A stretch of 64,000 bases of DNA from Streptomyces sannanensis. GTDB taxonomy: Bacteria > Actinomycetota > Actinomycetes > Streptomycetales > Streptomycetaceae. A model generated the notes under the pieces. That model saw only the letters and a program-made list of their open reading frames with translations, searched no databases and was not told the origin of the DNA. Each line of letters opens with the position of its first letter. The first letter of the stretch is position 1. This document shows positions 1 to 6,905 of this stretch, piece by piece. Position numbers and translations under genes: made by a program. The DNA is taken from assembly GCF_039536205.1 (NCBI RefSeq), contig NZ_BAAAYL010000001.1, positions 4,402,001 to 4,466,000 of the forward strand, given 5' to 3'.

Positions 1-71
1 GCGGGCATCACGCCGGCGGTGCTGCCGGGGCTCCGCCCAGCCGCCCGGACCGCCCTCCGGGCGGCGTCCTC

Positions 72-116
72 GATCTCCCCCAGCCACCTCTGGGGCCCCA
101 GGACGGGCTTGTTCGG
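72..116. repeat. CCCCAG-type intergenic palindromic repeat
   Basis: The stretch holds CCCCCAGCCACCTCTGGGG followed by a CCCAGGACGGGCTTGTTCGGG-like tail. The same stem and tail recur near 3921, 35268, 40140, 40286, 44440, 44750, 56450 and 61105, always around a CCCCAGC/GCTGGGG core. It lies in the gene-free first 276 bases, where I see no coding sequence. Confidence 0.7.
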
Positions 117-186
117 GTGCGGCCGGGTGGTCCACAGCCGGGCAGTGGTCGAGCCGGGCAGTGATCGAAGGGGACACCCATCACCA

Positions 187-222
187 CCAGCCCGTCCTGG
201 GGGTACCCCCAGGACGGGCTGG
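187..222. terminator. 36-bp perfect palindrome downstream of sdhB
   Basis: Bases 187-222 are a perfect 36-bp palindrome centred on GGTACC, with arms starting CCAGCCCGTCCTGGGGG. It lies about 55 bases beyond the sdhB stop on the minus strand and would form a very stable hairpin, so it probably ends the sdh transcript. The arms contain the CAGGACGGGCT tail of the dispersed repeat family, so it may be a back-to-back copy of that repeat recruited as terminator. Confidence 0.7.
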
Positions 223-276
223 ACGGAGACCGGCAACACCGGGCCCGGACCCGCTCTCCGCGTGCGCGGCCGCGCC

Positions 277-1047
277 CTATTCGGCCCGGCGGCGGATGCG
301 TGAGCCCAGCCAGACCAGCGGGTCGTACTTGCGGTCCACGGCCCGCTCCTTGAGCGGGATCAGCGCGTTGTCGGTGATCTTGATGCCCTCCGGGCACACC
401 TCCGTGCAGCACTTGGTGATGTTGCAGTACCCCAGCCCGTGCTCCTCCTGCGCGGTGCGCTTGCGGTCCAGGCCCGCCGCGGACGCCGCGTCCAGCGGAT
501 GCATGTCGAGCTCGGCGACGCGCATCAGGAAGCGGGGGCCCGCGAAGGCCGTCTTGTTCTCCTCGTGGTCGCGGACCACATGACAGGTGTCCTGGCACAG
601 GAAGCACTCGATGCACTTGCGGAACTCCTGCGAGCGGTCCACGTCCATCTGCTGCATCCGGTACTCGCCGGGACCGAGGCCCGGCGGGGGCACGAAGGCC
701 GGGACCTCCCTCGCCTTGGCGTAGTTGAAGCCCACGTCCGTGACCAGGTCGCGGACGACGGGGAAGGCCCGCAGCGGGGTCACGGTGATCGTCTCGTCCC
801 GCGAGAAGACGGACATGCGGGTCATGCACATCAGCCGCGGCCGCCCGTTGATCTCCGCGCTGCACGAACCGCACTTGCCGGCCTTGCAGTTCCAGCGGAC
901 CGCGAGGTCGGGGGCCTGGGTGGCCTGGAGGCGGTGGATGATGTCGAGGACCACCTCGCCCTCGTTGACCTCGACCGTGAAGTCCGTCAGTTTCCCGCCG
1001 GCCGTATCGCCCCGCCAGACACGGAAGCTCGCGTCATAGCCGCTCAT
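277..1047 (-). CDS. sdhB: Succinate dehydrogenase iron-sulfur subunit
   Basis: The 256-residue protein carries electrons from the SdhA flavin to the membrane subunit. An N-terminal plant-type ferredoxin domain has the [2Fe-2S] cysteines C54, C59, C62 and C74 (CKAGKCGSC then C). The C-terminal helical domain has CIECFLCQDTC and CCTEVCP motifs, which fit the [4Fe-4S] and [3Fe-4S] clusters. The ATG overlaps the sdhA stop as ATGA, implying translational coupling. It is the last gene of sdhC-sdhA-sdhB. Length and motifs fit the actinobacterial Sdh1-type enzyme; fumarate reductase is a close alternative on sequence alone. Confidence 0.95.
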   Translation of the reverse strand: MSGYDASFRVWRGDTAGGKLTDFTVEVNEGEVVLDIIHRLQATQAPDLAVRWNCKAGKCGSCSAEINGRPRLMCMTRMSVFSRDETITVTPLRAFPVVRDLVTDVGFNYAKAREVPAFVPPPGLGPGEYRMQQMDVDRSQEFRKCIECFLCQDTCHVVRDHEENKTAFAGPRFLMRVAELDMHPLDAASAAGLDRKRTAQEEHGLGYCNITKCCTEVCPEGIKITDNALIPLKERAVDRKYDPLVWLGSRIRRRAE

Positions 1048-3023
1048 TGGTACAGCTCCTCTTCGGCGAGGTACTTGACCAGCTCCTCCTTCTCGAAGAG
1101 GGCGAGCAGGTCGGGGCGGATGGGGTCGGTGGTCTCCCGTACGAGGGCGATCTGGCCGCGCACGGGGTCGGTGGCCGCAAGGCCGCCCGTGGGGTCGGCG
1201 AGACGGCACAGCAGATTCACCCTGCGCCAGGTGCGGTCCATCGCGGGCCAGTCCTCGCGGGTGTGGCCGCCTCGGCTCTCGGTGCGTTCCAGTGCGGCGC
1301 GGGCGATGCACTCGCTGACCAGCAGCATGTTCCGCAGGTCCAGGGCGAGGTGCCAGCCGGGGTTGAACTGGCGGTGGCCTTCGACGCCGGCCCGGCGGGC
1401 GCGCAGCCGCAGCGCGGCGAGGGTGTGCAGGGCCTGCTCCATCTCGGCTTCCCTGCGGATGATGCCGACCAGGTCGTTCATGGCCTGCTGGAGTTCCTGG
1501 TGGAGGCTGTACGGGTTCTCCCCGGCCGGTTCGTGTCCCTCCGCGCTGAAGGGGCGCAGCGCCTCCGCGGCCGCCGTGTCGATCTGGCGGGCGTCCACGA
1601 CGGGCCGTGCGCCCAGTCCGGCCGCGTACCGGGCGGCGTGCAGCCCGGCCCGCCGTCCGAAGACCAGAAGGTCGGAGAGGGAGTTCCCGCCGAGCCGGTT
1701 GGAGCCGTGCATCCCGCCGGCCACCTCGCCTGCCGCGTAGAGGCCCGGTACTCCGCGGGCGGCGGCGGTGTCGGAGTCGACGGCGACACCGCCCATCACA
1801 TAGTGGCAGGTGGGGCCGACCTCCATGGGTTCGGCGGTGATGTCGACGTCCGCCAGCTCCTTGAACTGGTGGTACATGGAGGGCAGCCGGCGCCGGACGA
1901 CCTCCGCCGGCATCCGGGTCGAGACGTCCAGGAACACTCCGCCGTGCGGGGAGCCGCGGCCCGCCTTGACCTCGGCGTTGATGGCGCGGGCGACCTCGTC
2001 GCGGGGGAGCAGCTCGGGCGGGCGCCGGTTGTGGTCCGGGTCCTCGTACCAGCGGTCGCCCTCTTCCTCCGACTCGGCGTACTTCTCCTTGAAGACGTCC
2101 GGGACGTAGTCGAACATGAACCGCTTGCCCTCGCTGTTGCGCAGTACCCCGCCGTCGCCGCGCACCGACTCGGTGACCAGGATGCCCTTGACCGAGGGCG
2201 GCCAGACCATCCCGGTGGGATGGAACTGCACGAACTCCATGTTGACCAGCGGCGCTCCGGCGAGCAGCGCCAGGGCGTGACCGTCGCCGGTGTACTCCCA
2301 GGAGTTGGAGGTCACCTTGAAGGACTTCCCGATGCCACCGGTGGCCAGGACGACCGCGGGGGCTTCGAGGATGAAGAAGCGCCCGGTCTCGCGCTCGTAG
2401 CAGAAGGTGCCGGAGACCCTCCCCCCGAGCCTTCGGCCGGGGGGGACCCCCATCTCGCTTCGCTCGCCGTCCTTGAGGCTGTGTTCTTTCAAGATCCGGG
2501 TGACCGTGCACTCCTGGTAGATCTTCAGCCGGGCTTCGTAGTCGCCGTGTTCGCGCTTGTCCTCCTGCTGGAGCGCGACGATCCTCTGCTGGAGGGTACG
2601 GATCAGCTCCAGGCCGGTGCGGTCGCCGACGTGTGCCAGCCGGGGGTACTCGTGCCCGCCGAAGTTGCGCTGGGAGATCCGCCCGTCCGCCGTACGGTCG
2701 AAGAGCGCGCCCCAGGTCTCCAGCTCCCAGACCCTGTCCGGGGCCTCCTTGGCGTGCAGTTCGGCCATGCGCCACTGGTTGAGGAACTTTCCGCCGCGCA
2801 TGGTGTCGCGGAAGTGCACCTGCCAGTTGTCGTGGTCGTTGACATTGCCCATGGCCGCGGCGATTCCGCCCTCCGCCATCACCGTATGGGCCTTGCCGAA
2901 CAGCGACTTGCAGATGACGGCGGTACGGGCGCCCTGCTCGCGGGCCTCGATCGCCGCGCGCAGCCCTGCTCCGCCGGCGCCGACCACGACCACGTCCCAC
3001 TGCTGCCGGTCGACCTGAGCCAT
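1044..3023 (-). CDS. sdhA: Succinate dehydrogenase flavoprotein subunit
   Basis: This 659-residue protein oxidises succinate to fumarate with covalent FAD. VVVVGAGGAG near residues 11-20 is the dinucleotide-binding fold and KAHTVMAEGG holds the expected flavinylated His (about H46); HPTGM and GGIGKSF motifs follow. I start it at 3023 (MAQVDRQQ) because GGAAGG lies seven bases upstream; an in-frame ATG at 3038 is possible but has no such site. Residues about 185-203 (ERSEMGVPPGRRLGGRV) look like an insertion: the DNA there is a copy of the GGGGG/CCCCC palindromic repeat. It is coupled to sdhB and preceded by sdhC. Confidence 0.95.
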   Translation of the reverse strand: MAQVDRQQWDVVVVGAGGAGLRAAIEAREQGARTAVICKSLFGKAHTVMAEGGIAAAMGNVNDHDNWQVHFRDTMRGGKFLNQWRMAELHAKEAPDRVWELETWGALFDRTADGRISQRNFGGHEYPRLAHVGDRTGLELIRTLQQRIVALQQEDKREHGDYEARLKIYQECTVTRILKEHSLKDGERSEMGVPPGRRLGGRVSGTFCYERETGRFFILEAPAVVLATGGIGKSFKVTSNSWEYTGDGHALALLAGAPLVNMEFVQFHPTGMVWPPSVKGILVTESVRGDGGVLRNSEGKRFMFDYVPDVFKEKYAESEEEGDRWYEDPDHNRRPPELLPRDEVARAINAEVKAGRGSPHGGVFLDVSTRMPAEVVRRRLPSMYHQFKELADVDITAEPMEVGPTCHYVMGGVAVDSDTAAARGVPGLYAAGEVAGGMHGSNRLGGNSLSDLLVFGRRAGLHAARYAAGLGARPVVDARQIDTAAAEALRPFSAEGHEPAGENPYSLHQELQQAMNDLVGIIRREAEMEQALHTLAALRLRARRAGVEGHRQFNPGWHLALDLRNMLLVSECIARAALERTESRGGHTREDWPAMDRTWRRVNLLCRLADPTGGLAATDPVRGQIALVRETTDPIRPDLLALFEKEELVKYLAEEELYQ

Positions 3024-3039
3024 GTTGGCACCTTCCATT

Positions 3040-3861
3040 TCAGAACAGCCTCGGATCTTCGAAGGCGCCGGTGGCGAGGAGATGGACGTAGAAGTCGCAG
3101 AGGGCGACGCTGATCAGTGAGGCCCAGGCGAGCAGCATGTGGCGTGCGTTCAGCCTTCCGACCAAGCCCCACAGCCGGTAGCGCACGGGGTGCCTGGAGA
3201 AGTGCCGCAGCCGTCCGCCGATGATGTGCCGGCAGGAATGGCAGGAGATCGTGTACGCCCAGATGAGCACGATGTTGATCAGGAAGACGAGGGTGCCGAG
3301 GCCCATGTGGCCCCACTCGTAGCGCTCGTCACGGAAGGTGAGCACCGTGTCGTAGGTGAGGATTCCGGCCACCGGCAGCGCCGCGTAGAAGAAGTAGCGG
3401 TGAATGTTCTGCAGGATCAGCGGGAAGCGGGTCTCGCCGGTGTACTTCCGGTGGGGCTCGGCGACCGCGCAGGCGGGGGGCGACGCCCAGAAGCCCCGGT
3501 AGTAGGCCTTCCGGTAGTAGTAGCAGGTGAGCCGGAAACCCAGCGGGAAGACAAGGATCAGCAGCGCCGGGGACAGCCCCCACCAGCTGCCGAAGATCTC
3601 CCAGTTGGGTCCGCCCTTCATCGGGGCGCAGTTCTCCGCCAGGCAGGGCGAGTAGAACGGTGAGACGTAGGGCGCGGCGTAGTAGTCGGCGTTCGCGAAG
3701 GCCCGCCAGGTCGAGTAGACGACGAAGGCCAGCAGCCCGGTCGCGGTCGCGGCCGGTGCCAGCCACCAGCGGTCGGTGCGCAGATGGCGGGCGGTGATCG
3801 CGGCGCGTGAGGCGCCGCGCACACCGCCCGTCCGGGAATGGGGTTCGGTGCCGGTTGCCAA
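3040..3861 (-). CDS. sdhC: Succinate dehydrogenase membrane anchor (SdhC), Rieske-like motif
   Basis: The 273-residue polytopic protein has about five hydrophobic segments and should anchor SdhAB and reduce menaquinone. The motif ISCHSCRHIIGG gives C207, H208, C210 and H212, a C-H-x-C-x-H arrangement. Mycobacterial Sdh1 has been reported to hold a membrane-embedded Rieske-type [2Fe-2S] cluster, and this subunit looks like that family rather than a haem b SdhC. I chose the TTG at 3861 because GGAG lies five bases upstream; the reading frame stays open to 4020 but that extension runs through a dispersed intergenic repeat. The gene is first of the sdhC-A-B operon. Confidence 0.88.
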   Translation of the reverse strand: MATGTEPHSRTGGVRGASRAAITARHLRTDRWWLAPAATATGLLAFVVYSTWRAFANADYYAAPYVSPFYSPCLAENCAPMKGGPNWEIFGSWWGLSPALLILVFPLGFRLTCYYYRKAYYRGFWASPPACAVAEPHRKYTGETRFPLILQNIHRYFFYAALPVAGILTYDTVLTFRDERYEWGHMGLGTLVFLINIVLIWAYTISCHSCRHIIGGRLRHFSRHPVRYRLWGLVGRLNARHMLLAWASLISVALCDFYVHLLATGAFEDPRLF

Positions 3862-3920
3862 CGAGACTCCAACCGTGGTGGACGGCAACAACTCGGGTGG
3901 ACGACGACAGATCAGCCCGT

Positions 3921-3968
3921 CCTGGGGGCACCCTGGGGTACCCCCAGCGGTGGCTGGGGGATTGCGGA
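3921..3968. repeat. CCCCAG-type palindromic repeat upstream of sdhC
   Basis: CAGCCCGTCCTGGGGGCACC, CCTGGGGTACCCCCAGCGG and GGCTGGGGGATTG together form an array of complementary G/C tracts. It occupies the gap between the small coiled-coil gene and sdhC and is translated in the spurious upstream extension of sdhC, which argues against that longer start. Confidence 0.75.
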
Positions 3969-4028
3969 CGAACACCCCGGCCCGCCCGGACGGGGGGCGC
4001 CCAGCTGTCCGGTCGCGCAAGCGCGGCG

Positions 4029-4322
4029 TTATGGCGCGTGGCGGTCCTTGGCACCGAGGCCCTCGTCGTCCGTGTCCGTCCAGAGCGCGCTGTTGTACGG
4101 CGTGTCGGCGATCGTGACCAGTTCGGGCCGCTCGGTGGGGAGCGTGCCGGGTGCCGCGGCCTCGCGCAGCAGGGCGACGCTCTCCCTCAGATGGTCGGCG
4201 TCGGTACGTACGCGCCGTATCTCCAGGCTGCTTCCACCGACGTGCTGTTCCAGTCGTCCGACGGACCTTGCCAGGTCGTCCAGACTGCGCTGAACCGCTG
4301 TCAGATCATCCTGCAGGGACAT
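4029..4322 (-). CDS. Small coiled-coil protein, unknown function
   Basis: A 97-residue protein with no family I can name. Residues about 3-62 have a regular heptad-like pattern (LQDDLTAVQRSLDDLARSVG, then LEQHV and LRESVALLREAA), so a dimeric coiled coil is likely; the C-terminus is acidic and unstructured. It starts at ATG 4322 and ends in TAA. It lies upstream of and co-oriented with the sdh operon but a repeat element separates them, and it is divergent from the lpqW-like gene. No signal peptide or membrane segment is visible, so it should be cytoplasmic. Confidence 0.6.
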   Translation of the reverse strand: MSLQDDLTAVQRSLDDLARSVGRLEQHVGGSSLEIRRVRTDADHLRESVALLREAAAPGTLPTERPELVTIADTPYNSALWTDTDDEGLGAKDRHAP

Positions 4323-4575
4323 GACTTGCCCTCACTTCCGCGGTCGCGGGCGGCAAGATGCTGTGTGGGATGCGAGTGTCGCGCGTCACATCCCCGGTTG
4401 TGAAGGGCGCGTACTCGGATTCCCACTCGCGTGTGGGGCCGTTGGGCCGCACGGGTGGCTTCGGGCCCCGCTGTCGCCGTGTCTGCGGCGCCGTCCGCAC
4501 ACCGTCCTTTTCAGTGGGTGAGCGATGAATGTGATCATCGCAAATGTCACCATACCGGACAAAGGGGTATCAGTC

Positions 4576-6672
4576 ATGTCCCAGGTCGGCGTCCCGCGCG
4601 GGAGGGTGTCCCGGACTCTCCGCTCCCTCGCGCTCCTGACCACCGGTGTGCTCACGATCCCCGTGCTGGCCGCCCTGTCCGGGTGCGACACGAAAGGCGA
4701 CGCCGGTACCGCGCCCGTAGCCGCCGCGGACGTGGGATCCGCGTCCCGCGACCTGATCGCTGACGGTGGCACCCTGCGCTGGGCCGTCGACGCGATGCCG
4801 CAGACCTTCAACGCCTTCCAGGCCGACGCCGACGCCACCACCACGCGCCTCGCCGGCGCACTGCTGCCCTCCCTCTTCACGCTCGACGAGCGAGGCCGGC
4901 TCCAGCGCAATCCCGACTATCTGGAGTCCGCCGAGATCGTCGAGACCGAGCCCAGACAGGTCGTCCTCTACAAGCTCAACCAGCAGGCGGTGTGGACCGA
5001 CGGCAGGGAGATCGGCGCCCCCGACTTCCTGGCCCAGTGGCGTGCCCTGAGCGGCAGGGACTCCGCCTACTGGACCGCGCACAACGCCGGCTACGACCGC
5101 ATCGAGAAGGTCGAACGCGGCGCCAACGACCTGGAGGTCCGGGTCACCTTCGCCAAGCCCTACGCCGACTGGCGCGCCCTCTTCACGCCCCTCTACCCGA
5201 AGGACGTCACCGCCGGCCCGGCCTCCTTCAACGACGGGGCCCGCACCACCCTCAAGGCGACCGCCGGGCCGTTCCGGCTCACGGCCGACACCCGGGAGGG
5301 AGCGGTCACGCTCATCCGCAACCCGCGCTGGTGGGGCAGGCCGGCCAAGCTGGACACCCTGGTTTTCCAGGCCGTGCCCCGCGATCAGCGTGCCGCCGCG
5401 CTCGCCGCCGGCACCGTCGATCTCGCCGAGGTCGACCGGGCCGCCGCGGAGCGCATCGCGGCGGCCCGGCGGAACGGAACCGGGACCGGCGCGGTCCGGC
5501 CCACGGGCCGCGACGCCGACGAGCAGCGGTCCCTGAGCGGATACCGGGTCCGCAAGTCCCTGGAGCCCGCCTACACCCAGCTCGCCCTCAACGGCGGCTC
5601 GGGTCCGCTCGCCGACGAACGGGTGCGCCGTGCCGTGGCCCGCGCCCTGGACCGCAAGGAGATCGCGGAGACCGTCCTCAAACCGCTCGGCCTGCCCGCC
5701 GTGCCCGTGGGCAGCCACCTGGCGCTGGCCGGCCAGCCCGGGTACGCCGACAGCAGCGACGCGCTGGGCGCCCAGGACGCCCAGAAGGCCCGCGCGCTGC
5801 TGGCCGAGGCGGGCTGGACCCCGGGCGGCGCCCGCCAGAAGTCCGCGGGAGGCAAGGCCGGCAGCAAGCCGGTGACCAAGGCCGACGACAAGCGGCAGCG
5901 GGACGAGGACCCCAACGAAGGCCTCTACATCATCAACGCGGACAGCAAGCCGGGAGACGCGCCGTCCGGCAGGCTGCTTCCCGACCCCGCCCCGGGGGTG
6001 GCACCCCACGGTGCCGCCGTACAGGAGCAGGACGCCGTCGGCGCCGGATCCCGGCACGGCGTCGCCGGGGCCTACGCGCCGATGGGGACCGCCGCACCGG
6101 CACCGGCCGCCGGGGACAAGGCGAACGGCCCGCTCGGCAAGGACGGCAAGCCGCTGATGCTCCGCTTCGTACTGCCCTCGGGGCCGGGCTCCGAGTCGCT
6201 GCGCGCGGTCGGTGACCGGATCATCGGGATGCTCGACGCCGTCGGTATCGGTACGGAGATCATCAAGGTCTCCGACGACAGCTTCTTCAAGGACCACATC
6301 GCCTCCGGCGCCTTCGACCTGGCGCTCTACACCTGGCCCGCGACCGCCTTCCCGGCCACCGACGCCCGCCCGATCTTCGCCAAACCGGAACCCGCCGCCG
6401 ACGGCTCGCTGCTGGTGGAGCAGAACTACTCACGGGTCGGTACGGACCGTATCGACCAGCTCTTCGACCAGGCGGTCGCCGAGCTGGACGCGGAGGAGGG
6501 CCGGAAGCTGGTGAAGCAGGCCGACGCCCGGATCTGGGCCGCTGCCGGATCGATCCCCCTCTATCAGCGCCCCCAGCTGGTGGCCGTCAGGCAGAATCTG
6601 GCGAACGCGGGCGCCTTCGGGTTCGCCACCCCCGCCTACCAGGACATCGGTTACAAGAAGCGGAAGCTCTGA
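4576..6672 (+). CDS. lpqW: LpqW-like family 5 extracellular solute-binding lipoprotein
   Basis: This 698-residue lipoprotein has a signal peptide ending in the lipobox LSGC (Cys near residue 37), then an SBP_bac_5 fold. The ATG at 4576 is chosen because GGGG lies eight bases upstream; an in-frame ATG at 4525 has nothing comparable. There is no permease or ATPase beside it. Adjacency to typA and the fold match M. tuberculosis lpqW (Rv1166, next to Rv1165 typA), a solute-binding-like protein linked to phosphatidylinositol mannoside and lipoarabinomannan assembly rather than peptide uptake. About 100 low-complexity residues (roughly 415-520, rich in K, G, A, D) interrupt the second lobe. The symbol rests on synteny plus fold. 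Confidence 0.75.
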   Translation: MSQVGVPRGRVSRTLRSLALLTTGVLTIPVLAALSGCDTKGDAGTAPVAAADVGSASRDLIADGGTLRWAVDAMPQTFNAFQADADATTTRLAGALLPSLFTLDERGRLQRNPDYLESAEIVETEPRQVVLYKLNQQAVWTDGREIGAPDFLAQWRALSGRDSAYWTAHNAGYDRIEKVERGANDLEVRVTFAKPYADWRALFTPLYPKDVTAGPASFNDGARTTLKATAGPFRLTADTREGAVTLIRNPRWWGRPAKLDTLVFQAVPRDQRAAALAAGTVDLAEVDRAAAERIAAARRNGTGTGAVRPTGRDADEQRSLSGYRVRKSLEPAYTQLALNGGSGPLADERVRRAVARALDRKEIAETVLKPLGLPAVPVGSHLALAGQPGYADSSDALGAQDAQKARALLAEAGWTPGGARQKSAGGKAGSKPVTKADDKRQRDEDPNEGLYIINADSKPGDAPSGRLLPDPAPGVAPHGAAVQEQDAVGAGSRHGVAGAYAPMGTAAPAPAAGDKANGPLGKDGKPLMLRFVLPSGPGSESLRAVGDRIIGMLDAVGIGTEIIKVSDDSFFKDHIASGAFDLALYTWPATAFPATDARPIFAKPEPAADGSLLVEQNYSRVGTDRIDQLFDQAVAELDAEEGRKLVKQADARIWAAAGSIPLYQRPQLVAVRQNLANAGAFGFATPAYQDIGYKKRKL

Positions 6673-6685
6673 ATGAGCTCAAGTC

Positions 6686-6715
6686 CCTTGCCCGCCGCTC
6701 CCGCGGCGGGCAAGG
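6686..6715 (+). terminator. Hairpin terminator after lpqW-like gene
   Basis: CCTTGCCCGCCG (6686-6697) pairs perfectly with CGGCGGGCAAGG (6704-6715) across a six-base loop, starting 14 bases after the stop codon. There is no T-run, as is usual in streptomycetes. Confidence 0.8.
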
Positions 6716-6905
6716 TCGTGTCCACCCATGACCCGGGCCGCATCCCGATCGTCGGATCGAACGTGTATCTCATCACTCCCAGCGGACGAGGAGGCCCCCT
6801 ACTCCTCGGCCCCGTACCATGGGAGGCGCTGTGGCGTGTCCGCCACGCGGGCGTACGAGGACCGAAGACGCCTGATCCCCGATCGAGAGAAGCGCAAACC
6901 AAAGC

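Noticed and set aside
1047..3113. 688-codon plus-strand frame opposite sdhA
   Set aside because: Antisense shadow of sdhA caused by GC3 bias; residue composition is unnatural and no motif is present.
3862..4020. N-terminal extension of SdhC by 53 residues
   Set aside because: It translates a dispersed palindromic repeat and lacks a ribosome site; the TTG at 3861 has GGAG at proper distance.
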